The notes beneath the pieces are model-generated. The model searched no databases and was not told the origin of the DNA. It worked only from the letters and a program-made list of their open reading frames with translations. The translations under genes were made by a program, and so were the position numbers. A stretch of DNA of 64,000 nt from assembly GCA_025403435.1 (NCBI GenBank), contig CM046333.1:29539453-29603452 (forward strand). Direction: 5' to 3'. This stretch comes from Artocarpus heterophyllus (taxonomy: Eukaryota > Streptophyta > Magnoliopsida > Rosales > Moraceae). Each line of letters opens with the position of its first letter. Within the stretch, counting starts at the first letter, position 1. Positions 1-12,093 of the stretch are shown here, piece after piece.

Positions 1-1029
1 AATGGACCTATAAAGTTCAAGCTCTCGATAATTATGAAACCCAATATCCCATATATACATTTCATAATTATCAACTTCAACGCTACTCCACTAAAAGCTT
101 GGAGCTGCACTCTCGAACTTTATAGAATTACGAAGCCTGTATAGCTAAGTCTCCATGACATATTAAAGTGTATCGTATCCCCATATGATAATCCATAATT
201 AGCTTAAGAAAAAGTTCTATCTTACTTTCCCGATTATTTTTATCTTACGTTCCATTATCTCACCATTAGAAAACTTACCATCCAAAGATAGTATGCCATT
301 CGGTTACACCTATGTATCCAAATGGTTGAGCGCTCCAGTTTTCTAATTACAGGATAACGCATATAAGAGGATATCATTACTCCTAAAGAGGAGCTATGGA
401 TTCCATATCTATGAATAACAAGTCTACGCTATCAAGAGTCATGCCTCCAACGTACCGGCATGCATACCACTATTGAGATGTGGGAGTCACCCTTTGGTAC
501 ATCAAAAGACATAAGTCGAGACAACGGGCCCACTATCCATCTCAGGATTAAGATACAATACAAATGATTGTCTAAAGTGAATCGATTTGCCAAGATAGAA
601 TTATTAATCCAAATCAATTCACTTTGTGTCCTGATCCAACACATCGTCACCTATGACAACGTTCCAATGTTTCTATTCACGGAGTCCAACTCCGATGGTC
701 AAGACAAACCATCTCCCAATAGGGATATAGACAACATAACAATCTTTGCATGAATAAAGCACCCAATTTTATTCCCTCGATTGCGGATCATATGTTTTAG
801 ACTGTCACCTTAAGAATCGTGTCTTCCGCATAATCAGTCCATTATATGCCTAATTCTTAAAGGTTTAGACCGACAGTCTCAGACTATTGTTTGCTTAACA
901 TACATTCAACAAATATGAACGTAAAGAGGACAATATTTGGTATAATTGTAAATAATAAATTCTTTATTGATAAAAAATGTCTCCAAAAATGTATTACATT
1001 TTTACTCCTTAGGGCATACATATCCAACA
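1..1029 (-). repeat. Ty1/copia LTR fragment (U3 part), truncated
   Basis: Read on the minus strand, the element starts at 1029 with TGTTGGATATG, a typical LTR start. It is a diverged homologue (roughly 75-80% by eye) of the distal part of the LTR at 3532-5449. Shared blocks include the stretch around 880-1020 versus 5300-5440. It continues left beyond the window. In copy 2 it can be followed to 43440, where it stops inside the LTR, before the TATA/R/U5 part that the 3532-5449 LTR has. It is therefore a truncated LTR and not one with a natural end on that side. Confidence 0.75.
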
Positions 1030-1044
1030 CATACCTCATAAAGC

Positions 1045-2084
1045 ACAAGTTGGCTACTTCCCTCAGCTCATCATCTTGGGTCTTCAGATTTAAGCTCGTT
1101 CTAGGTAGCTTGGAAAACTTTCTTCATTGCCTTCTGTCCACCCTTCTTTTTAAGAGGACAATTTGGTCTTATATGATTGGGTTTTTTTTTACAATCATAA
1201 CAAATTACCTCATGTTTCTTTGATTTCTCTCCTTAATCTTCTTTTTAGCTAGTACCTTTGTTCCGGTTGAATTTTCTATAGAACTTTTTATATTTCTTTG
1301 TAGGCATCACCATTTCTTCAAAGTCCTTAGAATTGAGGCTTTTATCTTCATCATCTTTGTCATATTCATCATCGAGAATGGAGACTTTCAAAGCTATTTC
1401 TTTCTTCTTTTTATCTTCTTCTTCTTTTTGATTTTGCCTTCGAGTAATCTCGTGAGTCATAAAAGAACCAGCTAGTTCTTCCAATGGTAGGGTTGAAAGG
1501 TCCATTGCTTCTTCTAAACTGGTTCTCTTGACGTGCCATGAGCTGGGTAACGATCTTATGAGTTTTCTTACTAATTCACTTTGTGTAAAGGTCCTACCAA
1601 GAGAGTTTAAACCATTAACTATATCTATAAATCTAGTATACATTTCGCCAATAATTTCATCATCTTTCAATTTAAACATTTCATAGTCATGTAAGAGAAA
1701 ATTAATTTGAGTCTCCTTGACTTAATTTGTGCCTTCATGTACAACTTGAAAGTGCAACATATTTCTTGTGCCAATGTGCATGAAGCGATTCTATTAAATT
1801 TATTTCTATCTAAAGCACAATAGAAAATGTTTATAGCTCTAGCATTTAATGACAATTTCTTTTATCTTCATCACTATATTCTTTGGGTTCTTTGGAACTA
1901 AAATCTTTTCAACTTCATTCATTGGTTTAAAAGATCCATTTTCAACAATATCCCAAAGATCATAGTCAACAAATTATGAATAAATAGTCATTCTAGTTTC
2001 TTAATAATTATAATCAACTCTATTGAAAAAGGGAGGTTTGTTAGTAGCGTGACCTTTTGAGTTTTGAAAACTTTGAGTGGCCAT
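1045..2084 (-). pseudogene. Ty1/copia gag pseudogene (DUF4219-UBN2-zinc knuckle)
   Basis: Capsid/nucleocapsid gene of a copia retrotransposon. The start codon is taken at 2084-2082, shortly after the PBS, and gives the usual N-terminus with a PPFFNR motif (DUF4219-like). A well preserved UBN2 core lies at 1245-1679, including the motifs ELVRKLIRSLP, LEELAGSFMTHEI and an acidic, lysine-rich C-terminal part ending in KKYKKFYRKF. Downstream a CCHC-like knuckle (CYDCKKKPNHIRPNC) carries one extra Lys encoded by an A9 run. The frame is broken by several stops and shifts between 1680 and 2030. No protease, integrase or RT follows: the gag runs straight into the LTR end at 1029. Confidence 0.85.
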
Positions 2085-2122
2085 GCTCAAAATTGTAAAA
2101 TCGTTTTGAAAAAAAAGTTCAA

Positions 2123-2141
2123 CCTTCCCACTCTGATACCA
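2123..2141 (-). other. Primer binding site (initiator tRNA-Met type)
   Basis: On the minus strand TGGTATCAGAGTGGGAAGG lies directly between the LTR end at 2142 and the gag start at 2084. TGGTATCAGAG matches the 3' end complement of initiator tRNA-Met used by most plant copia elements. Confidence 0.85.
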
Positions 2142-3440
2142 ATTTTTAGCCCAAGAATAGCTACCCAACAGGGGGTAAATTGGGTTTTAAAAACTTTTAT
2201 AATTGTTGGAATTTTTTAGATGATTACTCAAATAACAAATGTACAAACAACTATAATTGCATAAAATTAAAGGGATAAGGGAAAAGAGATTCAAACGCTA
2301 TTTATAGTGGTTCGGTAATATGTCTACGTCCACTGTCCCGAGCAAGACCTTCTCTTGACCTCTTCCACTATTTTGACCTTCTTTTCGGCACAATCACTCC
2401 AATTACAATTCGGTGACTTGTCTACCCAAGACTCACCATGACCTCTTACAATCCACCAATTTTACAAAGATTGCTAACCAAAATAACCCCCAAATTTCAC
2501 AAAGGCTTTGGAAACCCAATTTACTTGGTTTTACTAGTGTTTGAAAGTTTAAGCTCACTTCTCACAACTCCAAGGAAGGCTTAAAATACAATATGAAGTA
2601 TCCTAGGAGATGATTAGTACACAAAGAAGATTTTTAATAAGTTAGGCTCAAGAATGATTGAAAGGCTTGTTGAACACTTAGAAATTAATACAAAGATATT
2701 TGTTGGTGTTCTTGGATATAAAATGACTAAAAAATGAGGCTATTTATAGGCTAGAACTCGACATTAGCCATTTATAGCCGTTTGAGGTGCATTTGCAACA
2801 GCTAGAAAATTAGCCATTAGACTGCGTGATAGACCGCCATACACATGGCTTGGTTTGCCGCGCTGCTGCCAAAACCAGCCTCTTTCTATGCTAGTGCGGT
2901 CAACTGCAGTGCACTAGGTGAGGTTAACCGCGCCTCTGGCAAATGCTTGGGCACCAATTTTGTTTCAAAAATTATAAAGACTATTTTATAAACCAATTTA
3001 TTTTAAAATAGATTTGAAAACATGTTTAACATTGATCTTTAGTCTTAAAAAATTTGTAGCAAGTAAGAATAAGTAAGAACAATTTTTACAAGACTAAAAA
3101 ATATTTTCTATAATTTAAAGATGATGACTAAAATGTTAGAAATCAATTGAAAAATAAATTCCTTGAGCCAATTGAACTTGATAAAAATTTCATGCATGCT
3201 CTCCATTATACAAGCTTAAAAATAAAGTATAAACCTATTCTTCATGCTTGTTGATGTCATTTCTTCAATATTTAAGCTCTTGATAAATTGATCCATCTTC
3301 CTTTTAATTTCTTTTGAGACGATAAATTTCTTTCAAATATCTTGAGATGCTAAAATAATAATACTAAATGGCTCTGCACACTCAAGGTAAATTATAAGCA
3401 CTTAAGCAATTAATTATTTGTTATCATCAAAATAAATATA
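2142..3440 (-). repeat. 5' LTR of the gag-bearing copia element
   Basis: Sequence upstream of the PBS at 2123-2141 on the minus strand. It holds a TATA box (TATAAATA, complement of 2741-2748). About 80-200 bp upstream of that, at 2820-2950, is a GC-rich island in an otherwise AT-rich U3. The right edge is placed near the GATGATAACAAA stretch (about 3421-3436), a common start region for such LTRs, and is uncertain by tens of bases. No matching 3' LTR is seen, so the element is incomplete. Confidence 0.6.
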
Positions 3441-3519
3441 AATAATTCATTTGAAACCTTGGGTCTAATATTATGTACATAGAAAGACCACAAACTCGTA
3501 AAATCAATGTAAAACCTCA

Positions 3520-3531
3520 TTTTGATACCAA
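3520..3531 (-). other. Degenerate primer binding site
   Basis: The minus strand reads TTGGTATCAAAATGAG next to the inner edge of the LTR at 3532-5449. TGGTATCA matches the initiator tRNA-Met type PBS and the following bases are decayed. Its position next to an LTR end supports the assignment. Confidence 0.6.
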
Positions 3532-5449
3532 TTATTAGAGAAACGTGAATGCAACAAAATTTTAAAAATTCTAAATCAAAGTCTTTTTCTAAATAACAAG
3601 TTAGACATGCTATGTATATGAATTAATTAAGATCTTACATACCTCTTAGAATTGGAACCATACTTCTGACAAGAAAACTTCAACAGAACTGCTATTGAGA
3701 ATTGCATCTAGAAGAGCTTCAACCAACTAGTCTTCTTTGTTATTCTCTTTTCCATGACTAAATTATAAGTAGGCATACGTCATTTAATTCTCCTTTTGAT
3801 AACATCTCCTTCCAACTAGAAGAGAAAATCAAGAACTAAGATTCAAGATGTTAAACAATAGCTCTATGGGAGTTTTAGAGTTTCACTCTCTAGAATAAAC
3901 TCTCTCAATTTGTTTGGTGATCTGAATAACAATAGGAACAGGTATCATATTTATAGTGGCTAGTAGAGAGTCCATTCTACTTAGATAGGGCTTCTAAATT
4001 CAAAACTAAGTCAAAATCTGCATCAAAATGCATGAAAATGCTTAACAGAATTATGCCTAACCCGCCTGCTAGTCTTGACCACTGGCCTGTCGATTGTAAT
4101 GCTTTTGTGTAACTATTACGCTCTATCGACCGAAAGGGCTTGGTCACTGGCCTGCCATTTTGCCCAATTTTGGAAGTTTCTAAATCTTATTCTACAGAAG
4201 AATCTTAGATAAAGCCTCAATTTTAATTCAAATAATCCAATAGAGAAGTTATCTGATTAAAACAGTCATATACAGATAATCTCATACCAAATAAAACATA
4301 TATTCAAATAATTCAACATGTTTATCTTGAATCAGTTTATAAAATTAATTCAACCAATAAACTACCATGAATTATTAAATCCAATCAACCAAATATAAAC
4401 CAATCTAAGAATTAACATAAGCTATCAATATGTAGGAAAAAATATGCCATATCCTTGCAGAAAATATTATGAGCTAACAAAGAGGACTCGGTGGATATAT
4501 ATAAATCAAGCTCCTACAATAATAAAATAACATGCCCTCGACATGTTCATTTTATAATTGTCAACTCTTAAGCTATTCCATTAAAAGCTTAGAGCTACAT
4601 TCTATAACTATATATAAATTACAAAATTAAAATAAGTTAGTCATCCATGACATATCATAATGTGTAACATCCCTATAGGATATTCATAATCAACTTATGG
4701 ATAAAATTTCATTTTACCTTCCCATTTATTTTTATCTTATGTTTCATTATCTCACCTTTAGAAAACTTACTATTCATAACCAATACAAATACTGTAACAC
4801 TCAATTACACCTATGTATATCATTAACTCTACAAAAGAGTTATAGATTCCATATCAACAAGAGTTATGTCTCCAATGTACCAACATGCGTATCTTTATAT
4901 AATTCTAAATGTCATTTTTTGGTACATCAAAAGACACAAGTCAAGAATATGGGCCCATTAATTCTTTGAAGATTAAGATATGACACATATGATTATCTAA
5001 AGTGAATTGATCTAAACAAACATAATTATTAATCAAATCAATTCAACTTTTATCTTGATCTAATATATCGTCACTTGTGACAATATACCAATGTTTCTAC
5101 TCGTGAGTCCAACTCCAATGCCAAGGCAAACCATCTACCGTTCGGGATATAGACAACATAACAATATTTACATAAATAAAGCGCCTAACTTGATTCCCTT
5201 GATTGCAGATCTTTTTTATTTAGACTATCACCTTTAAGGTTCATGTCTTCTACATAATCTGTCCATCATATGCACATTCTTAAAGGTTTAGATTGATAGC
5301 CTCAAACTTTAGTTTGCTTATCATATATTCAACAGGAATGAACATAAAGAGGACATATTTGATATATAAAATAATTAATAAACTCTTTCTTGATTAATTG
5401 TCTCCAAAAAATTATTACATCTTTTATTCTTAAGGTACCTAGTCTAACA
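3532..5449 (-). repeat. Ty1/copia LTR, about 1.92 kb
   Basis: On the minus strand this begins at 5449 with TGTTAGACTAGG and ends at 3532, followed by a PBS-like motif. A TATA box (TATAAATA, complement of about 3949-3956) separates a long U3 from R-U5. A GC-rich island lies at about 4060-4160, just upstream of the TATA box. The U3 part (about 4345-5449) is homologous to the truncated LTR at 1-1029. The divergence between the two suggests separate insertions of related elements rather than a pair from one insertion. Confidence 0.7.
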
Positions 5450-5879
5450 ATGGATCTTTACTGTTTTAAATATTTAGGCATCAAAAAGCAACAATTTAGG
5501 ACTATTAGTTCACATTTTAGGCCAAGATTGGCCAAAAAAATCCAAATCAGGTTGTTCAGTTAGCCGACGGCCATAAGGACTATGCAATGAGGGCATCGTA
5601 GAAGCATGGGCCACACTAGGGTCGCATAGGCATGTAATAGATTCTGTCTTGGTGCACTTGCATGCTTGCAGTGGTGCGCTGTAGCCTGCACAACCACGTG
5701 GGTAGCCTGCTGTTATACAACGCACCCATTGCACGCCACATGCAAGCCCTCGCCTGGTTCTTCCATAATGCACGTAGCCATAAGCCCAGGCGTGGTTTGG
5801 TTTCACTTGAAGTTGCGTTTTAACTTCAAATTTGATTCTTTTTTTTTTCCATTGAACTAGAATTTTATTGATTTCTTAT
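5450..5879. other. Unassigned, GC-rich island (5540-5810)
   Basis: No gene recognised. A GC-rich island of about 270 bp lies inside AT-rich flanks. Open frames occur on both strands here only because stop codons are rare in GC-rich sequence, and none shows a known domain. It resembles the GC-rich U3 islands of neighbouring LTRs and is nearly identical in copy 2 (49019-49446), so it is most likely LTR-derived. Confidence 0.4.
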
Positions 5880-7355
5880 AGAATAACATCAAAAGCATCA
5901 AAGTATCATAGATTCTTTGGAATTTTTACTATGTTTAAGCTTAAGAAATGCTTGATTTATGACTAAAATACTCATTCATCAAGTAACAATGATAATCACA
6001 AAGAAAAGAAGGGGTTTAGTGACACAAGTGGGTCGAGTTTGAGGAAGACATGGATTGACCAAAAATCGTGACACCTAGAACCTAGGACTCATGTAAGTGT
6101 GAACCATAAGTATGTGAATCATCAAATAAAGGAATTGAAAGAACTCAATCAGAAAACAATCTAAAGTGTACTCAAAGTGGAAATGGATTGAAAAGGAAAA
6201 ATGGATTCATGAAACACAACGTCTTGAGAGATAAAGACTGTGTTGGTGGAAAGGTCTAGGCATTCATAGCACTTATAAAACCGGTGGATAACCAAGAAAA
6301 TTACTTTGGTGGCTCATGGAGAAAACTTGGTTTGATGAGAAGCAAGGGTGAAGCTGTAGCATATTAAGCCAAAAGCTTGGAGATGATCATGTGAAGGCTT
6401 CTTGTGCCAAAGATGCTTGAAAGGCATGCTGTTGGACAACAAGGGTGAAGAAGTATGATTGATAAGATAAACGGCAGTGAGTATGCAATCCCCCCAATAA
6501 TAAGTGGAATCTGAGATTGGAAATATGAAGCTCGTGCTACATTTAGAAGGTGTTGGTGTTTTCTCTCAACCACGAATTTTTGTTGTAGTGTATCAACACA
6601 AGAATGGATAGGCAAAATCCCTTTTGCTAAAAAAAAAAATCAGAGAAAGACAATTTTGGGGCATTGTTTGACCAGACAAACTTAATGCATACACCAAATT
6701 GGGTATGAATTATGGCAAAAAATTTGGGAAATACTTTAGTTACATCAGACTTAAAACGCAACAAATAAACCCAAGTAAAACGACTAGAATTGTCTACAAT
6801 GGTTAGGAAATAACAAAAACCTTTAGTAGTCATTGGAGTAAATAGTCCGCATATACCACAATGAACCAATTAAAAAGGAAAATTTGCAAGCTGTTATAAG
6901 AAGCAAAAGGCAAACGTTTTTTCTTCGCAAAATAACATATAGAACAAGGCAAAGGATGATCAGAAATCTTTTCAATTTGTAATTCATTCTGTAAAAAATG
7001 AAGTTTGATATAAGAATGATGGCCTAAACGAAAATGCCATAGTTCACTTTTTGATAAAGTAACATTATTACATCTGGCTGTGATATTGTGAGAAACTAAA
7101 ACTAAGTTGCTAATTGGAACATTAGGCAAAACTGGAGTTAATTTTTTGGTGTCCAAGATATAGAGGTCCCCTGCATGGCTACCCATCCTAATCACTTGGA
7201 CCTATGTACATTCTTGCATGATGTAAGATTCAAACAAGAAATTAAAACCAAAGCCATTGTGAAAGAGCTAATGGAGAGTAGGTTAAAACAAAATTGTGGC
7301 ACAAATAGGACATTAGGAAGAACAAAATCCTTATACAATTGAACAGTGCCTATAC
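5880..7355 (-). pseudogene. Ty1/copia pol fragment: GAG-pre-integrase and integrase
   Basis: Read from 7355 down, the frames match copia polyprotein in order. First is the end of the protease linker (LPNVLFVPQFCFNLLSIS). Next is a GAG-pre-integrase domain with LWHFRLGHHS and a C-x2-C pair at about 6950-7010. Then come the integrase core (GFCYFLTIVDNSSRFTWVYLL, 6690-6830) and a segment ending VVFHESIFPFQS near 6165. Frames are broken at about 6625, 6364 and 6275. Upstream domains (gag, protease) and downstream RT are missing. At 7355 it is cut by the LTR starting at 7356. It is distinct from the 1-5449 elements. Confidence 0.85.
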
Positions 7356-9311
7356 TGTTGGAATTGGTGCTTATATAGCATAATGTAAATTCTATAAGGT
7401 CATTATAAGATATAACGTCTTTCATAATTAATAAAATAAATTCCTTTTATTCTCCTATGCGTATATCTTGTTCAACATATGTATATATGCAAATATAATA
7501 AAGGATCCAATACTTGTCAAAGTATATAGCCATGTATATAAAGTGTTCATAATACAGAGGTTATGATTAGGTATATGAAGTATAAACTTTGATTTACAAA
7601 CAGTTAATAAAGCTGGACACGTTATCTTGCTCAAGATTGTGATGTCTTATATTCCTCGCTTTGTGCAAGGATCTTATCTGGATTATAATAATATGATAAT
7701 TACTAGATAGAGATATCAGTATGTTTGAAACACATTAAACCTAGACCAAGATAGAATTTAAGTTCTTGCATAATTCCATAATAAGAAATTAGAATTCTAT
7801 AACTTTGATCATTTTATGGATCCTACCTTAATCTTGAGGTGATTAGTGGACTAACATCTATTTACTATGTCTTTTGATTATGAATAAGTGAAATCTGTAA
7901 CATTCATGATCAATAACTCAGTATATTTGAGGCATACTAATATAGGTAGCTAGGAACCCTATTCACGGATATGCAATCCACAACTTCTACTAGATAGAAT
8001 GATTAGATAATATTCCCATGAGTTTTAGTTCAGGAACTTGGGTGAAGAGTATTCGCTATTTGATATGGGATATCAAATTTTACCAAAATCCTCGTTTATG
8101 ATTTATTCATAAATAGGTTACCATTAGAGAATTAACGGAATTCATAGACAAAGATGTAATTAGAAAGGTTGCACAAAAATCTATAATCCTAGCGCTAATG
8201 ATGATATTATTGTGGAGAGTATTATAACTAAAGAATGATCATATCAATGGATGACCTTGTTGATATTTATGTTTAAGGTTTTGTATAATTCTATATATAA
8301 TTAAAAGTGTAACCTTGATTTTCGATAGTGGCGTAAATCGAGTTAATAGTTATTATTAATTTAATTATGAGATAATTAAATTATAAATAATTATTGGAGC
8401 TTAAACTATATATATCCATTGGGGCCCCTTGCTAGCTCTATAATATTCTTTCAAATGGATTGATGGAAATTTTCTTGAATTAATTTTTTCATCAGGGGCA
8501 AAATTATAATTTCACACAATAGTCCATTAGGACTGTGTGTGTTGCTACACACCGGAACTCTGGGAGTCCAAGGTGGTGCCATATTCATGATTTTAAGTTT
8601 CAAATATATCATGTGATCTTCATGTAATTTATTTGTTATCTTATAGCAGATAAAAATCTTTTTCAAGAGTTGAAATAGATTCTATAGATAATTATTTATA
8701 TCAAAGAGATAGTTTAAATAATTGAGAAAATCATGGAAGATATTTATTTTAACAATTAGAATAAATAAAATCTCAGTTTGAACTAAAATTAGATTTCAGG
8801 AAGATACTAAATAGATATAGAATCACATAGTTGGAGGAGATTATGACATGTACAACACCACCATTGGAAGTTGCAGATCATGCCTACCACACCTGGGAGG
8901 TTTCGTGATCTACTTGGAATCTTTAGAGGATTCTGTTTTTAAATTTCAAGCCTCTATGTGTTTGCCTATAAATAGACCTTAGAGGTTCTATGTTCAGTAC
9001 GCTTTTCTCTGACCTCCATCTAGTGTTCTTTGAGCTCCCCCCTTTAGAGTTAAAAGAACCTCTACTGAGAAAGACTAGAAGGAAATTATTCAAGATATCT
9101 CATTGGTGTCCATACGCTAGTTAATCCAAAGATAAGATAATGGCAAGGAAGATCTGAACGTTTTGAAATGCTTGATCATCCAGCGCTATCACTAAAACCG
9201 TTTTATTTAATTATTGTATATAGCATCATGAGAAGAATCTTGAAAGTTTATGAAAAATTTTAAAACTCTATTCCTCTGCGTTTTACATGATTTCCAGGCC
9301 ATAACCCAACA
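7356..9311 (+). repeat. Ty1/copia 5' LTR, 1956 bp
   Basis: Starts TGTTGGAATTGG and ends CCCAACA, immediately followed by a PBS-like site. A TATA box (TATAAATA) lies at 8967-8974. It is about 80% similar by eye to the solo LTR at 15783-17753. The 5 bp on its left (TATAC) do not match those on its right (ACTAG), as expected for a 5' LTR that still has internal sequence attached. It interrupts the minus-strand copia pol fragment at 7355. Confidence 0.85.
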
Positions 9312-9324
9312 ACTAGTATCAGAG
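9312..9324 (+). other. Primer binding site, degenerate
   Basis: ACTAGTATCAGAG follows the LTR end directly. TAGTATCAGAG differs from the initiator tRNA-Met type TGGTATCAGAG at one position. Confidence 0.75.
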
Positions 9325-11537
9325 TTGACTCATGATTATGTTATGTACAATAATCGTCCCCTCTGATATCCTTTTTTTTTTCATACATGCAATGTATATG
9401 TGATGTTCTTGCATAGTGATTATATTTAGAGAGTTAGCACTTTAGGTTCTATATGTGTATATGAAACATGCATGAGATTATGGTTTCTGATATTAATTTT
9501 ATGTTTATGTTAATTATTACTTATATCAAGGATTGATATTGATTTTAATTATACTGGTTATGGTACCTTAGAGATTTAATTGTATTTATGTTATCGAGTG
9601 TAGTTGCTAGAGGAGCGATTTATCATCACCGTAATTGCCCTACTAGTTGTTTATTGCTTCCATAGAAATTTTTATAAGCTGGAAATGATAAAGGATTTTT
9701 CTATGTAATTTTCTCTCGAAGATGGCGGCACATGAAGTCTCAAGATGACGAAGAGATGAAGAATTCCCAATATGATTAATTTTAATTAATTCTAATTTTA
9801 GCAATTTTGTGGTTCTAGTTTGATTTCTTATTGGAAAAGAAGACAAATTAGGGCTCTAGCTAAAAACCCTAAGGATCCATTGGCCACGCCATTAGGTGTA
9901 GCTGATGGTGGGTCTGTGTGCCACAGGCGTAAACTAGAGGAGAGTTATGCACTCACTGCGCACAACGAAGAGACTCGAGGGTGAAGAGCATGACATCGTT
10001 AAGCCTGCCAAGTAGAGTGCGCTTGGCCGAGTAGGGCTTAGCCTTAAACCAAGCCTAGCCCATGCTACTGGCCTGCTCGCCATGCGCATCTGAGACTGCC
10101 CAATCCCCATTGCCCATGGCCCCAGTTGTTATAGTCCCCTGTCTTCGCCTCTCAACTGCCACGTGTGGTGGTTGGAAATTTTTCATTGCCATACATGCTT
10201 CAAATTTTAAAAAGTTAAAATTTATTGATTTTGAAAATTTAAATTGATGCAAGATCAATTTATGGTTTTTTCAAATAAACTGCCATTAATTTCCAAATTT
10301 GAAAGAGTTTAAAATTATCCATTTTAGATCTTGGAGATTTAAATTGGATTTTAGAAATATTTAAAATCTATTTTAGATTTTAAATAATTTTAATTAACTT
10401 AATTCTACATAAGTGGGAGGAATTTAATAAATTGATAAATGTTGTCAATTATTAAATTTCTTGTTAATTAAAATAAAGTGATATTTTGAAAAAGTTTCAA
10501 AATGGAATCATTTAATTAGAATTCAAATTAAAATTGAAATTAATGAAATTAAAGTATTAAAATAGTTTTATTACTTAGGAAATTTCATTAATGCTTGTGG
10601 GAGCATAAAGGGGTCAAATACAAAAAGGGGATGACTACAACAAAGAAGATGATGACTTAGAGATCTTCACAATTTTCCTTTGTATTCTTTCTAGGTAGAA
10701 CCATAGTATTACAATTACAATCATTCTTTGTGCATTTTTCTTATGTTTGATAACATGTTTGTTATGCGATGATTGCCATACTCATAATAATTGATAACAT
10801 GCGATATAGGATAATAAGTGCCACTCATAAGAACATGTTCATGCATCACGTAGTTTTAGGAATCTAATAAGATTAGTTGTCTTAAAACCGTGAACTAAAT
10901 TTATTTAAGAGTTAAATGAATTTAACAAACCTAAATTACAAAAAAAAAATTGAGTAGGCGTGGGAATCACATAATAGAAGATTCTATTAGGTGAGCCTTT
11001 GTGTGAAAATCTCATGGTCTCCATTGTTGGTATGAGAAGAATAGTGAGTGGCCGGTTCCTTACATGAGTTGTGTTTGCCAAGCTTCCTCTACCTTCCTAA
11101 AGGATAATTTCCCTAACTACTTATTAGCTTACGAATGATTAACCCTTCGGCAGCACTTAACGGGTGAAAATCACTAGGGCATGAAAGGATGGTTGTACAC
11201 TCAACATGAACCTATCAGTATACTAGCAGATCGAGTTCCTGTTGACTAAGGTTATGGCCCAAAGACACAGTAGTTGACTTAGCCGTATATGAGATATTAG
11301 GTGGCTAAGCTCAATCAAGAATGACCTGGCATGGGAAGTGGGTTGCGCGTATTGCCTACAGTGATCGGTATACCTATGGATGCGGTGTTGACCTTTGTAG
11401 TGATGCATTTTCTTAGTTTTTGTATATCCATAGCATTTTTTGCTATGTTTGCTTTACATGCATTTTACTAAAAATTATTGTCTCATATGATATTTGCAAA
11501 TTTATTAATTATGACTATTTACTTTATTTCAATTATA
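9325..11537 (+). other. Untranslated leader of the copia element
   Basis: About 2.2 kb between the PBS and the gag start. No conserved protein is encoded. It contains a CpG-rich stretch at 9890-10170 and an AT-rich stretch at 10200-10560. Short open frames on both strands at 10055-10258 are shadows of the GC-rich part. Divergence from copy 2 is concentrated here, at 9580-10050 and 10900-11537. Confidence 0.5.
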
Positions 11538-12079
11538 ATGGCTTATAATCTATTTCCTATATTATTGATCAAAAACACTTTGACTTGCAACAATTTCTTC
11601 GACAAAAAACAGTGCAATCTTAACCTTGCTTACTGCCAAGATGACACATTTTTGTGTTTTGCGAAGAATGTCCACCAAGTCCAAGACCTAGAGCTTTCCA
11701 AAGTGAAATAGATCATTATAATCAATAGCTGTATTAGAATGACTTTTCACGACACTATATCTTGGCATCCATTTTATCAGAGTTGTTCCTTATCTTCAAA
11801 CCAAACAAAGATGCCATTGAGATGATGGACTATTTGGAAGGCCTATATATAGCTAATAACATCAAAACTAGGTAAGATGCTATTGAAGCAATATTGGATT
11901 GCAAAATGGCACCTACATCATCATCAATGGAGAATCATGTGATAAAACTCCTACAACTGGTGAACACGGCAACATATCATGGAGCTATGATCAGTGATGC
12001 CATGAATGTTAGTATGATTTTGGGATCATTGCCTATCACCTTCAGGGATTTCAAGATATGCTATAGGATAAATGCATAG
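11538..12079 (+). pseudogene. Ty1/copia gag pseudogene (UBN2), interrupted
   Basis: The start codon at 11538 begins a frame with the typical copia gag N-terminus (ILLIKNTLTCNNFFDKK, equivalent to a 'LTGPNYVDWK' region). A frameshifted middle part follows around 11740-11890. The last part (11894-12079) matches the UBN2 core: ENHVIKLLQLVN, then VSMILGSLPITFRDFK. Stops at about 11710 and 11876 and frame changes show that it is dead. It ends at 12079, close to the gypsy LTR that begins near 12094. Its missing downstream part resumes only as a short protease-region fragment at 18600. Confidence 0.8.
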
Positions 12080-12093
12080 TTAGATATAATTTT

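Noticed and set aside
891..1223. Plus-strand 110-codon frame
   Set aside because: Opposite a recognisable minus-strand gag end and LTR; composition artefact.
1..5449. The LTRs at 1-1029 and 3532-5449 as a pair from one element
   Set aside because: They are too diverged and one lacks R-U5. The gag between them has its own LTR and PBS. They are probably related but independent insertions, though decay of one old element cannot be fully excluded.
5510..5806. Cys-rich open frame of 98 codons (minus), longer in copy 2 (49079-49420)
   Set aside because: It lies in a GC-rich island where both strands are open, has no domain, and its length changes with a small indel. Treated as non-coding.
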